Shown here in pieces: positions 1-9,610 of a DNA stretch of 64,000 bases (the stretch's first letter is position 1; every line of letters begins with the position of its first letter). The stretch spans positions 111,565 to 175,564 of the forward strand of contig JAFGLW010000012.1 of NCBI GenBank assembly GCA_016927905.1, written 5' to 3'. The notes beneath the pieces are model-generated. The model was not told where the DNA came from. It was given only the letters and a program-made list of their open reading frames with translations, and did not search any database. Made by a program: the position numbers and the translations under genes. Source of the stretch: a candidate division CSSED10-310 bacterium (lineage in GTDB: Bacteria; CSSED10-310; JAFGJC01).

Positions 1-95
1 CGGAATCCGGTTTCATGCGTCCGGTTGACTCCGGTGCTGATACACAGTAAAGGATAGAGTCTGCGATGGTTTGCATTGACGGGAGGTTCTGAGGC

Positions 96-1094
96 GTGAA
101 AATCGGGATCAGCGGTATGGGCCGGATCGGCCGGATGCTTGTCAGACAACTGGTGGAAACCGGCCATGAAGTCGCTGCCGTGTGGGAGCGTCTGGTGGAG
201 CCTTCCCAGCTTGCATATCTGATCCGGTACGATTCCATTCACCGGCAGGCCGGATTTACTGTTGAACATGAAAAGGGTGATCGCATCATTTATCTCAACG
301 GCAATCCCTGCAGGATATATTCCGGGGGTCCCACCGCCTCCGAAGGGCTCCGGTCAATCGACATCCTTGTCGAATGTTCAGGGCGGGACGACATGATATC
401 CCAACTCAGGAAAGACCTGCCTGCAAACCTGAATGGCCTGCTGGTATCGTGGCTTCACCCGGAAGTTGACCAGACGGTTATTCTGGGGGTGAACGAAGAT
501 GTATTCCGGCGGGGTGATCACCGGGTTGTATCATTGGGAACCTGCACCGGGAACTGTTTTCTGCCCGTCCTGAAAATACTGTCCGACCGTTTCCCGGTGG
601 ATGGCGGGATCATCAGCATCCTGCATCCCTATCTCGCCGCCCAGAACCTGATGGATAATCCGCACCCGTGCGGCGATGCCTCGTACCTGAGATCGGCTCC
701 CATGTCGGTCATTCCGGGCCGCACCCGGCTGCTTCAATCCATCCGACAGGTTTTTCCCGAATTCGACAACCGGTTCCAGGCCATCTGCTTCCGGATTCCG
801 TCTCCAGCCGGACTTCTGATGGATACCAATATTCTTTTCCGGCATTCCGTCGAAGCAACCAGCCTGATTGAGACACTGGAAACCGCAGCCCGGACCACCC
901 ACCGGGACCTGATCACGGTTTTTCATGACCGGATGGTCTCCCAGGATTTCATCGGATTGCCCTGGTCCGCCGCCATCGACGGGAATGGGACGGAACCGGG
1001 TCTGCGCACGATCCACAAATTGCTGCTGTGGCAGGACAACGAGTACGGGTACTGCTCCAGAATCGTCAATTTTATCGATCGGTTTCTGGTATAA
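96..1094 (+). CDS. Divergent glyceraldehyde-3-phosphate dehydrogenase-like protein
   Basis: A 332-residue NAD(P)-dependent dehydrogenase of the GAPDH family. The N-terminal Rossmann motif GISGMGRIGR is intact, the nucleophile is Cys150 in GTCTGNC (family norm SCTTNC), a catalytic His is present in ILHPYLAAQNLMD, and the C-terminal DNEYGY motif is conserved. The phosphate-binding segment normally reading STGAAKA is here PGRTRLLQS, so substrate binding may differ from ordinary GAPDH. The GTG start follows a GGGAGG ribosome site. The next gene starts 12 bases downstream, so the two are probably co-transcribed, with a second, longer GAPDH beyond it. The family is clear. Whether the substrate is glyceraldehyde 3-phosphate, erythrose 4-phosphate or something else is not. 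Confidence 0.85.
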   Translation: MKIGISGMGRIGRMLVRQLVETGHEVAAVWERLVEPSQLAYLIRYDSIHRQAGFTVEHEKGDRIIYLNGNPCRIYSGGPTASEGLRSIDILVECSGRDDMISQLRKDLPANLNGLLVSWLHPEVDQTVILGVNEDVFRRGDHRVVSLGTCTGNCFLPVLKILSDRFPVDGGIISILHPYLAAQNLMDNPHPCGDASYLRSAPMSVIPGRTRLLQSIRQVFPEFDNRFQAICFRIPSPAGLLMDTNILFRHSVEATSLIETLETAARTTHRDLITVFHDRMVSQDFIGLPWSAAIDGNGTEPGLRTIHKLLLWQDNEYGYCSRIVNFIDRFLV

Positions 1095-1106
1095 TAACGG
1101 AATCTC

Positions 1107-4100
1107 ATGCCGGATCTTGAATTTGAATCCGAAGCTTTGAAGGTCAACCTGGAGCGAACCCGTGTCTTCGAAATCAGGTTGTCCGAAGATCATCAGTGGT
1201 TTCTGGAGATCACTCGGGATTCTTACGGTCTTAACAAACGGGTTGAAGGGATGCTGAGGGAGCTGTATCATCCGTATTCCAATGCGGCGGAGGTCGCCAG
1301 GCAGCTCCGGGAAATCGCGCTCCAGGATCGATGGTTTTATCAGACGCATCCCGAATCCGGGCATATTCTGGAAATTTTGGTTGCCACATTCGAACAGTTT
1401 CTGGAGAGATCGATGGACCCGCATATTGCGGAACGAACCATCCGGACCATCGTCGAACTCGCCGATCACCTGCTGCATCCCGATGTCCAGACCGGCGCGA
1501 TGCCGGTCATTCACCGGATTCTTTCGATCCTGGAAACCGTTCTCCCCACTTTTCCCCAGGTCAATATCCGGGCTTCCAGTTTCCTGAAAAACCTCGGATC
1601 CGATCTGGCCGGTCATCCGGAGTTTTCTTCCCGCATGACATCGATTCTCAAATCAACCCTTCAAGAGAACATCCGCTTCTGGCTCAACACCAGCGATATC
1701 GAGTCCTGGTTTCAGGGTCGCCGGGATTTTTTAGATGCGGATTATCCCGAGTTGATCCGTTCCGCAAGCCGGGATTATCTGGAATCCGAACGGAAGAAAA
1801 TCGATGCCGGGGAAACCTGGAACGAACTGGTGAAGTGTATCGATTTCAAAACCATATCCGGCAAATACCGGGATTTGATTTCCGACGTTGCTTCACCCAT
1901 GGACCGTTCCTACTTCATTCTGTACCTGCTGCATCTCCCGGGAATGGACCATTTGAAGGAACCGTTGCTGTGGGATCTCAACCGGACGCTCCAATCCATC
2001 CGGAAAGATTTTTCAGGTGAAAACCTGACTATTTTCCTCGAAAGGCTGTTTTCGCTGTTCGGGGAGTTGAAATCGTCGCACATGAGCATGGTTCTGGATT
2101 GTGTCGAGACGCTGGGGCGGGAGATTTGCGTGGGGGGCAATTCGCTGCTGACTCAGCACTTCATTGACCTGGTGATCCGCCTGGGATTCGTTCTGCCCGG
2201 GCTGAGCGGGGTGGATGCCAACTGGCAGATCAAGGTTGATCCGAACCATATCAAGAACGTCCGGGTGTGGCTGCACCTGGTCGAATGCAATCCGCCCGGT
2301 TGCATCAAACTTCTCTCGGCGTTGATCGTCAACCTGAAAATCGAGGGCATTTTTATTGCCGATACGGATCTGTTCCAGCGGGATATCACACAACTGCTCA
2401 ATTCCAATATTTCCCCGTGTTACAAGTTGGTCAAACAGCTGACGCGACAGTTTCCAGTTTATTACAGCGAAATCGGTGCGGAAGGGGAACTGCGGGAAAT
2501 TACCACGGCGATGGACGAGTTGACCCATCGCCAGGACCGGTTGATCCATTTTCTGCGGAAACAGATCCATACGGAAAGCAACAATACGCACATCGAGTTG
2601 ACGCGCAAGGTCATCCAATACTGGTTTGACGGGTGTCTGGAACCTTTGGAACCGGATCTTCCGGATGAGATCAAATCGGCGGTCACCGATTCCGGGGAGT
2701 GGTTCGAGCCGGTGCATGAAGCGGTAAAGGCATTGTGCGCCATATTGAAAATGCAGCCGAAGGAAATCGTGGACATCGATTTGGAAACGTTGCAGAAAGC
2801 AATAGAGGGTCTTCCGGAGAATATCGCGCCGGGAGCTGAGCGGATATATTTCCTGGCCAGGTTGCAGGGCGTGTTGAAACAGAAATACACTCTGGATGCA
2901 ACGGCTGTCATCCCCCAGATGAGCCGGATGGCGAATTTCACGGGTCAGACGGTGGCGCAGTTCGAGAAACTTCTGGCGGCGGACGACCCGGAATCCCTGA
3001 TCGAGTTCATTTTCCGGATCATGAGAGAACTTCGGGAAGTCATATTGAACCCCGAACCCAGTGCCGGCCGGGAGGATATTTATCATAAGCGTCATATCGC
3101 CGCCGGTATTCCTTCCATGTACGGCCGGTATCGGGAGCCCAAATTTGAAGCGCTGGGGTTGACTTTCCGCCTGGAGCAGATGGTGGACAAGTACCTGCAT
3201 CGGTGGATTGCCGGTACCAATCTGCGTTGCATCACCGCCCGGACGCTTCGCCGGATTGTCCGGGTACTGGAGATTTTCAGGGATGGGCTGGAGCTGGACG
3301 GTGTTTCGAGCGAGGGATTCAGCTCCAACCTGAACATGCTCAAGTTCAGCCTGACCACAGCCAGTTTTTCCATGGATCAGATATTGAACCTGTTTCAATT
3401 CATGTCCAAGAATATCAAGGAGATTATCCAGGAGTATTTTCTTGGTTATCATGACACCACGCTGAAAACGATCGTGACCCAGCAGGCGAAGCGTCAGCAG
3501 TCGGGTCCCGTTTCAACCGAGGACATCCTGAAAATTGTCCACAAGAAATCGGAGACGTTTTATCGGGATATCATCACCCAGGCGTTTCTGATCCAGCAGC
3601 TGGATAATTTCATTTCCGACATCACCAACACGCTGAAGGGCATGCTGGAGCAATTGACGCCGGAGACGATCCGGAGCGTGATGAGTTATGATCCGGATTT
3701 GATTTCCAGCCCGATCCATCAGCCCACTGTGGAATTGGACAACCAGGTGTTTCTGGGTGCCAAGGGGTATTTTCTCAAGAAACTGCATTCCTATCATTTC
3801 CCGATTCCTCCCGGATTCATCTTGACCACGGAAGTCTTTCGACGGCGGAATGTTTTTTCGCGTTATCCCGAGATGTTCCGGGAAATATTCCAGCATATCG
3901 AATATCGGGTGAGGGAGCTGGAGACCTTATCGGGGAAGGGATTTGGCGATCCCCGGAATCCGCTGCTTCTGTCGGTCCGGTCGGGCGGTGCGATTTCGCT
4001 TCCCGGAGCCATGAACACCTTTCTGAATGTGGGGATGAACGACGCCATAGCCGAGAATTTGAGTCGCCAGCCCAATTACGGCTGGACCTCCTGGGACTGC

Positions 4101-5225
4101 TATCGCCGGTTTCTGCAGAGCTGGGGAATGGCGTATGGAATCAGCCGGGACAAGTTTGACGAGACCATCATCCGGTATAAGCGGGAATACGATGTCGCGG
4201 AAAAAATCCAGTTCACACAGCGTCAGATGCGGACCATTGCATACGCGTATAAAGACGTTTTAATGGAGCATGGGGTGAAGTTCGAGGATGACCTGATCCG
4301 CCAGTTGATCCAGGCCATTTTCGCCGTACTGGATTCCTGGTTCACCGAACGGGCCAGGATCTACCGAAAACAGCTTCAGATTGCCGAAGAATGGGGCACG
4401 GCGGTGATCGTGCAGCAGATGGTGCTGGGCAACATCAACTATGATTCGGGCACGGGAGTCGTGTTCACGAAAGATCCTTTCGAAAGCAAGCCGGGATTGT
4501 CCTTGTTCGGAGATTTCACCATGTGCAGCCAGGGTGAGGATGTCGTAGCGGGTCTGGTGCATACTCTGCCGGTTTCGGAAGCCCAGCGGCAGCGGGTTGC
4601 CCAGGATCTGGAGATATCCCTGGAAAAAGATTTCCCCGAAATATTCAGAGCTCTTTTAAACCATTCGGCGGAGTTGATCCATGAACGGGGATACGGTCAC
4701 CAGGAGATCGAGTTCACTTTTGAAACCAAGCACGAACAGGATTTTTATATTCTTCAGACCCGGGACCAGATCACTCAGAAGGAAGACAAGATCCCGATCT
4801 TCGACGTGATGGACCGGTCGATCGGGCTGGTCGGATCCGGTATCGGAGTCGGCGGGGGCGCCATGACCGGGATTGTGGCGTTCGACCAGGATGATCTGAC
4901 CTGTTTCGAAAAGATCCAGCCCAGGGTCAACCGGATTCTGATCCGTCCGGATACGGTTCCCGACGATATCGGCATGATATTCAACTGCGAGGGTCTGCTG
5001 ACGGCGCGGGGGGGGGCGACATCTCATGCGGCGGTGACGGCCGTCCGGTTGGGCAAGACCTGTGTCGTCAACTGCAGGGTTTTGAAGGTTAACGAAGAAC
5101 AGAAAAAATGTTCCATCAAGGGGGTTGAATTCCAGTCCGGCGACAGGATTTCCATCGACGGCCGGCTGGGCAACATTTACAGAGGTCATTTACCAATCAT
5201 TTATGCTCCCATGGAGCTGCCTTAG
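1107..5225 (+). CDS. PPDK/PEP-synthase-like protein lacking the PEP-binding barrel
   Basis: A 1372-residue cytoplasmic protein. About residues 1-870 match nothing I recognise; they look helical, with many charged residues. Residues about 870-1250 are a pyruvate phosphate dikinase/PEP-synthase ATP-grasp domain (SVRSGGAISLPGAMNTF; GTGVVFTKDP; CSQGEDVVAG; EIEFTF with ILQTRD). Residues about 1255-1372 are the swivelling phosphohistidine domain with His in GGATSHAAVTA. The protein ends there, so the C-terminal TIM barrel that binds PEP/pyruvate in PPDK and PpsA is missing. It could therefore phosphorylate its own histidine from ATP, but the acceptor is unknown; the large N-terminal region might supply it or regulate. 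It sits between two GAPDH genes with gaps of 12 and 14 bases, which suggests a role in lower glycolysis or gluconeogenesis. Confidence 0.8.
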   Translation: MPDLEFESEALKVNLERTRVFEIRLSEDHQWFLEITRDSYGLNKRVEGMLRELYHPYSNAAEVARQLREIALQDRWFYQTHPESGHILEILVATFEQFLERSMDPHIAERTIRTIVELADHLLHPDVQTGAMPVIHRILSILETVLPTFPQVNIRASSFLKNLGSDLAGHPEFSSRMTSILKSTLQENIRFWLNTSDIESWFQGRRDFLDADYPELIRSASRDYLESERKKIDAGETWNELVKCIDFKTISGKYRDLISDVASPMDRSYFILYLLHLPGMDHLKEPLLWDLNRTLQSIRKDFSGENLTIFLERLFSLFGELKSSHMSMVLDCVETLGREICVGGNSLLTQHFIDLVIRLGFVLPGLSGVDANWQIKVDPNHIKNVRVWLHLVECNPPGCIKLLSALIVNLKIEGIFIADTDLFQRDITQLLNSNISPCYKLVKQLTRQFPVYYSEIGAEGELREITTAMDELTHRQDRLIHFLRKQIHTESNNTHIELTRKVIQYWFDGCLEPLEPDLPDEIKSAVTDSGEWFEPVHEAVKALCAILKMQPKEIVDIDLETLQKAIEGLPENIAPGAERIYFLARLQGVLKQKYTLDATAVIPQMSRMANFTGQTVAQFEKLLAADDPESLIEFIFRIMRELREVILNPEPSAGREDIYHKRHIAAGIPSMYGRYREPKFEALGLTFRLEQMVDKYLHRWIAGTNLRCITARTLRRIVRVLEIFRDGLELDGVSSEGFSSNLNMLKFSLTTASFSMDQILNLFQFMSKNIKEIIQEYFLGYHDTTLKTIVTQQAKRQQSGPVSTEDILKIVHKKSETFYRDIITQAFLIQQLDNFISDITNTLKGMLEQLTPETIRSVMSYDPDLISSPIHQPTVELDNQVFLGAKGYFLKKLHSYHFPIPPGFILTTEVFRRRNVFSRYPEMFREIFQHIEYRVRELETLSGKGFGDPRNPLLLSVRSGGAISLPGAMNTFLNVGMNDAIAENLSRQPNYGWTSWDCYRRFLQSWGMAYGISRDKFDETIIRYKREYDVAEKIQFTQRQMRTIAYAYKDVLMEHGVKFEDDLIRQLIQAIFAVLDSWFTERARIYRKQLQIAEEWGTAVIVQQMVLGNINYDSGTGVVFTKDPFESKPGLSLFGDFTMCSQGEDVVAGLVHTLPVSEAQRQRVAQDLEISLEKDFPEIFRALLNHSAELIHERGYGHQEIEFTFETKHEQDFYILQTRDQITQKEDKIPIFDVMDRSIGLVGSGIGVGGGAMTGIVAFDQDDLTCFEKIQPRVNRILIRPDTVPDDIGMIFNCEGLLTARGGATSHAAVTAVRLGKTCVVNCRVLKVNEEQKKCSIKGVEFQSGDRISIDGRLGNIYRGHLPIIYAPMELP

Positions 5226-5239
5226 GGGAGGATTGCATC

Positions 5240-6490
5240 ATGTCAATTGCTTTCAACAATGAAAACCATCTGGGAATCAATGGATTGGGCCGGATCGGTA
5301 AACTGACGTTATGGCATTTTCTGCAGACAAAACACTTTGACGGTTTCGTGATCAATACAGGCAGGGAAGTGGGGACCGGTCTGGAGGATATCGCCAATGT
5401 GATCGGAACCGATTCGACATACGGCACTCTGGAAAAATTCCTGTACGGCGTTTCCGGAACCCGGGACATCCGCATTCTGGATTCGGATCAGGGGATGCTG
5501 GAGGTCCATGGAATGCCCGTGAAGATATTGCGGAACGCCCGGAATCCACGGGAAATATCCTGGCGGGAGGAAGGAATCCGGCTCGTGGTGGATTCGACCG
5601 GCGCATTCAATGATCCGACGGTTCCGGCGGACGGGGGGAAGGGGAGTCTGAGGGGACATCTGGAAGCGGGTGCCCAGAAAGTCGTCAACAGCGCTCCGTT
5701 TAAAATTAAGGATAAAACCAAGAAAATCCCCGACGACTGCGCCATGCTGATATACGGGATCAATCATACTCAGTTCGATCCGCACCGTCATCATGTCGTT
5801 TCCGCCGCTTCCTGCACAACCACCGGCCTGGCGCACATGATCAAACCGATCCTGGAAACGAGAGAAACCTCGTGTATTCTGACCGCTTCGATGTCCACCA
5901 TCCACGCAGCCACCAATTCCCAGAGCGTTCTGGATTCGATGCCCAAAGCTGCTGCGAAGGATTTGAGAAAAAACCGGGCGAGTTTCAACAATATCATCCT
6001 CTCCACGACCGGCGCGGCGAAAGCGCTGGAGGTCGTGCTGCCGGAAATTCAACGGGTGGGTTTCATGGCGGATTCGGTCCGGATTCCCACGAGCACGGTT
6101 TCGCTCATTATCCTGAACATGACATTTCATTCACCGCTCAGCAGCATCGGGGAACCCCTGATCACTCAGGACCTGATCAATTCCATCTACCGGAAAGCCG
6201 CGGAAGGTGCACAGAAGGGACTGCTGGTCTTTTCAGAAAGGCAGAATATTTCGTCGGATCTGATCGGCGTCCGGGCTGCGGTTGTTATCGAAGGAGTCGA
6301 GAATCACACCCGGACCGGATTCGTGGAATTGCCGCCGTCCGTGCTGGAGGATTGCGGAGTCATGGCGTCCGTTCCCGTGCAGATACCGGTTACACACGCC
6401 AAGCTGTTCGGATGGTATGACAACGAGTATGGAAGTTTCACATATTGCATGGGTGAGCTGATCACATACATCGACAAGTTGCTGGGGTAG
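5240..6490 (+). CDS. gap: Glyceraldehyde-3-phosphate dehydrogenase, long form
   Basis: A 416-residue GAPDH about 80 residues longer than the usual 330-340. It has the Rossmann motif GINGLGRIGK, nucleophile Cys192 in SAASCTTTG, a catalytic His in MSTIHAATNSQSVLD, the phosphate-binding segment STTGAAKALEVVLPEI and the C-terminal WYDNEYGS. All core catalytic motifs are therefore present, unlike the more divergent homologue at the start of the operon. The extra length lies in the N-terminal half. An unusually strong ribosome site (GGGGAGGA) precedes the ATG, 14 bases after the PPDK-like gene. This is probably the main glycolytic/gluconeogenic GAPDH of the operon. Confidence 0.9.
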   Translation: MSIAFNNENHLGINGLGRIGKLTLWHFLQTKHFDGFVINTGREVGTGLEDIANVIGTDSTYGTLEKFLYGVSGTRDIRILDSDQGMLEVHGMPVKILRNARNPREISWREEGIRLVVDSTGAFNDPTVPADGGKGSLRGHLEAGAQKVVNSAPFKIKDKTKKIPDDCAMLIYGINHTQFDPHRHHVVSAASCTTTGLAHMIKPILETRETSCILTASMSTIHAATNSQSVLDSMPKAAAKDLRKNRASFNNIILSTTGAAKALEVVLPEIQRVGFMADSVRIPTSTVSLIILNMTFHSPLSSIGEPLITQDLINSIYRKAAEGAQKGLLVFSERQNISSDLIGVRAAVVIEGVENHTRTGFVELPPSVLEDCGVMASVPVQIPVTHAKLFGWYDNEYGSFTYCMGELITYIDKLLG

Positions 6491-6496
6491 GGTGTT

Positions 6497-8068
6497 TTGC
6501 TGTTTGATCTTCATCCGGTGAACAAAACCATATATATCCTGGTATTCTGTTTCTTTCTGTCCGCTTTCCTGCTCACATTGAAGGGTTATCCGCTGTTTGT
6601 CGACGAGGAGTTGATGTACCTGAGTGCGGTCAATTGGGTTGAAGAGGGGATTCCGTTCACAAAATACCATCCTCAGATTACCCAAATCGGCCGGTACGGT
6701 CTTCCGTACTCCAATTTCGGGTTGGGTCAGAGTATTTATGAAATTCCGTTTTACATGACGGCCAGGCTGTTCGTTCCCCGGACCGGAGTGCAATCCGGAT
6801 TTCTTCTGACCAGTGCGGTTTACCCATCCGCCCCCCTCCTGATGGCCTTGGCCATGACAATCGTCTTCCGGCTGTCTCTGCTTCTGCGGTTTTCTGTCCG
6901 CAGGGCTTGGTGGAACACACTTCTGACCGGTTTTACCACCCTGTGCTGGCCTTACTCCAAAATGCTCTTCCGCGATCCCCTCCAGATGGTCTGTCTTCTT
7001 CTGGCAGTCACATTGCTTGTCCGGAACCGGGCCGGAACTTCGACCATTTCGGTTTTCCTGTCCGGAACGGCTCTCGGATACGGGGTGCTGACCAAAGAAA
7101 CCATGCTTTTATATGTGCCGTTTCTTCTGGGTTACCTTTGCAGCGGTCGGAAGCAGGGGAGAACCGGGCGGGTTCTGGTGTTTCTGTTGCCGGTTCTGTT
7201 GAGTGGATTGATCTGTCTGGGATACAATTATTACAGGTTCGGCGACATCTTCGATTTCTGCTATACCGCCGACAACCGGGCGCATGGAATGAGCACGCCG
7301 TTTGCGGAGGGATTCTATGGGCTGCTGTTCAGCACGGGGAGGGGTTTTTTTGTCTTCAATCCGGTCATGGTCATGGCGTGTGCCGGTCTGGTTCCTTTTT
7401 ACCGGCGGAACCGTGCCGAACTTCTCCTGTTCGGGTCGCTGTTCGGCGCAACCGTGCTGTTTTATTCCAAATTTTGGACATGGGGTGGCAGCTGGGCCTG
7501 GGGCCCCCGGTTTTTGCTCGTCGCGACGCCCTACATGGCTCTGATCGCAACGGAAGGATTGGCCCGGTGGATGGTCGCCGGGATAAAAAAAACGTTTGCT
7601 TTGATTCTGATCGGTATTTCTTTCGCAGTGCAGATCCCGGGTGTAACCATGCATGCTGCGCCCTATCTGTCCATGATCGCCCACGATGTTCACCTGTTTC
7701 CCCTGACTTCCGAAAAAACAATCGATATCCGCAATGATCTGATCCATGTCGATTTCATTCCCCAGTTTTCTCCGATCTGGGGATTGAGCTGGAGCTTCAA
7801 GCATGCGCTGAGCCTGCCTTTCCGGGATCGTGCGGACATCCGGGAATCCATGAAAAGGGATTGCCCGTGGCGGACAATTTCACCGGCCTGGGTACCGGAT
7901 TTTCCTGATAAGGCGCTGGGTGCCGGCCCCGATTTCCTGGCGGTGACCTGGAGTCTTAACATGCCCGGTTCAAGACGGGTGATTTATGGATTGTATCTGA
8001 TCAATCTGATCGCCTGCTGCAGTTTTTACTTCGCAATTAGAAAAAATCTACGGCGGATCGAAGCCTGA
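6497..8068 (+). CDS. Polytopic membrane glycosyltransferase-like protein (GT-C fold)
   Basis: A 523-residue integral membrane protein with about ten to twelve hydrophobic segments. An acidic pair, FVDEELMYLSA, sits in the first extracytoplasmic loop, the usual place for the catalytic Asp/Glu of GT-C enzymes that use polyprenyl-phosphate sugars. A TTG start is used 6 bases after the GAPDH stop, so it may be translationally coupled to that operon although it has no evident glycolytic role. Substrate unknown. Two other genes in the window (11158-12981 minus, 19638-21350 plus) have a similar overall layout. Confidence 0.6.
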   Translation: MLFDLHPVNKTIYILVFCFFLSAFLLTLKGYPLFVDEELMYLSAVNWVEEGIPFTKYHPQITQIGRYGLPYSNFGLGQSIYEIPFYMTARLFVPRTGVQSGFLLTSAVYPSAPLLMALAMTIVFRLSLLLRFSVRRAWWNTLLTGFTTLCWPYSKMLFRDPLQMVCLLLAVTLLVRNRAGTSTISVFLSGTALGYGVLTKETMLLYVPFLLGYLCSGRKQGRTGRVLVFLLPVLLSGLICLGYNYYRFGDIFDFCYTADNRAHGMSTPFAEGFYGLLFSTGRGFFVFNPVMVMACAGLVPFYRRNRAELLLFGSLFGATVLFYSKFWTWGGSWAWGPRFLLVATPYMALIATEGLARWMVAGIKKTFALILIGISFAVQIPGVTMHAAPYLSMIAHDVHLFPLTSEKTIDIRNDLIHVDFIPQFSPIWGLSWSFKHALSLPFRDRADIRESMKRDCPWRTISPAWVPDFPDKALGAGPDFLAVTWSLNMPGSRRVIYGLYLINLIACCSFYFAIRKNLRRIEA

Positions 8069-8078
8069 TGAAAACCGG

Positions 8079-8107
8079 TTCATTCTGTGTTATAAACGGA
8101 GTACAAT
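8079..8107 (+). promoter_or_regulatory. Candidate sigma70 promoter of the beta-propeller gene
   Basis: TTCATT, 17-base spacer, TACAAT. The -10 box matches 5 of 6 positions and the -35 is weak. A GGGAGGA ribosome site and GTG start follow. Confidence 0.45.
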
Positions 8108-8129
8108 ATCTTTCCGGGAGGAATGTTGT

Positions 8130-9390
8130 GTGAAAAAATCAATTTTTGTGGTGATTGTCATATCCGTCGCCGGTTGTTACGCACATCCTGTTTTCGGAGA
8201 GCGTATCGACGATATGACCGTGATTGAAAACGGGCGGGTCCGGGCGGAACAGCTTCCCTTCGATATGCCGGCGGAGGATACGGAATGGTATGCTGCCGAA
8301 ATGCGCGGTATGAACGAAGGTTATGCGCTGTTTTCCGCATCGGAGGTGGAGGATATCGGGCCGTTCGATCTGGATACGTATGCTCTGGGGGGATACATCG
8401 ATCTGCCGGGCACGACGCATTACCCTTATGACGCGGTTATGAATCCCGGCGGAACGGAGGTATGGATCACCGACGCCACCACGGATGTATTTTATGTTCT
8501 GGACCGGACAACCAATGTGCTGATCCAGACCATCGGAGCCGGGGGGTACATGACGGGGATGGGCTTTTCAGGTGACGGATCCCTGGCACTGGGATGTTCC
8601 CGCGACAACGACCAGATTTATGTGGTCGACACTACGACGTATTCCGTGTCCCACACCATCGACAACATAACCGGTCAGGGTATCTATTCCGTCGGATTCA
8701 TCGCCTACAGCCCCATGAACGACCGGTTTTACGTGTCGCAGTGGTATGATCAGCATCTGTATGAAATCGATTCCAGCGCCACGGCCGTTCTGGGCAATAT
8801 CACCATCGCCGGCGCTGATCTCTGGCAGCTGGTATCAACCTGGGACGGGTCGACCCTGTATATATTGTGACCGGAACACGGATGTGGTCCAGATCGTGGA
8901 TGTGGCGACATTTACCAGTACCGGAAGCATTCCGGTGGGGACCGATCCCTGGGGTATCGACATCACGTCGGACGACAAAACTCTGGTGGTGGCCTGCGAA
9001 GACGCGCACAACGTCTATATCATCGACACCACCACCCATGCCTCCACAATCATCCCTCTGCTCGGTACGGACACGCCCAGAGACGTTGATATTCTGGCGG
9101 GAGATAACGATGCATTCATCGCAAGCGGCACCAGCGACACGGTCATCGTGATCGATCTCACGATTCCGGCCGTGGATACGACCATCGTGTTTCCGGGAGC
9201 GTCCACGTCTAATGCGGTGAGTGTGGAGCCGCAGATCGGTTCGTATGTTCCCGCCACGCCCACACCCTCCATTACGCCGACTCCCACTCCGGTACCGGAC
9301 ACTCCCGTGATGTCGACAGCCGGCCTGGTCCTTCTCCTGGCAGCTCTTTCGGGACTTCTTCTGTTCCGGAGGCGGTCGAATATCAGATAA
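8130..9390 (+). pseudogene. YVTN-type beta-propeller surface protein, interrupted by a frameshift
   Basis: Two overlapping reading frames together encode one protein. The first (8130-8870) has a signal peptide (MKKSIFVVIVISVAGCYA, possibly a lipoprotein, Cys16) and YVTN/NHL-like repeats such as TDVFYVLDRTTNVLIQTIG. The second frame continues the same repeats (NTDVVQIVDVATFTSTGSIPVG) up to 9390. The frames meet near 8858-8868 in a short TA-rich run, where skipping one base restores the match. The C-terminus has a Pro/Thr linker (TPTPSITPTPTPVPDTP), a hydrophobic helix and the basic tail RRRSNIR, the layout of exosortase/PEP-CTERM or IPTL-type sorting signals. It may be a real mutation, a phase-variable site or a sequencing error. 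The start is GTG behind GGGAGGA. Confidence 0.7.
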
Positions 9391-9570
9391 TCCAGCCGAG
9401 TGATCCGGCTGAAGAAACCGGAGGGTTTGTCCGGACGGGGAATCATGCGCGCGGGGAGACCGGGCCGCGTATTGTTCTCCATTCAATTCTCAATCTCCGT
9501 ATTGTTCTGACAGGAAGAGGCAATAATCAGAACCAGAAGGTGTATCGCGGAGTTCACCCTTCATCTGCAG

Positions 9571-9599
9571 TTGGCAAAACACACAATATCTGGTAAATT
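9571..9599 (+). promoter_or_regulatory. Candidate promoter giving a nearly leaderless kinase mRNA
   Basis: TTGGCA, 17-base spacer, TAAATT. The -10 box ends 11 bases before the kinase ATG and no Shine-Dalgarno sequence is visible, so transcription would start within a few bases of the start codon. Confidence 0.45.
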
Positions 9600-9610
9600 A
9601 CCTTCCGGGT

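Noticed and set aside
531..1616. Long open frame on the minus strand opposite the first GAPDH and PPDK-like genes
   Set aside because: It spans two well-supported genes, has no recognisable motif, and is rich in the residues expected from reading the complement of GC-rich coding DNA.
2013..3452. 479-codon open frame on the minus strand within the PPDK-like gene
   Set aside because: Antisense to the N-terminal region of a gene with intact downstream domains in the same frame; no domain and no ribosome site.
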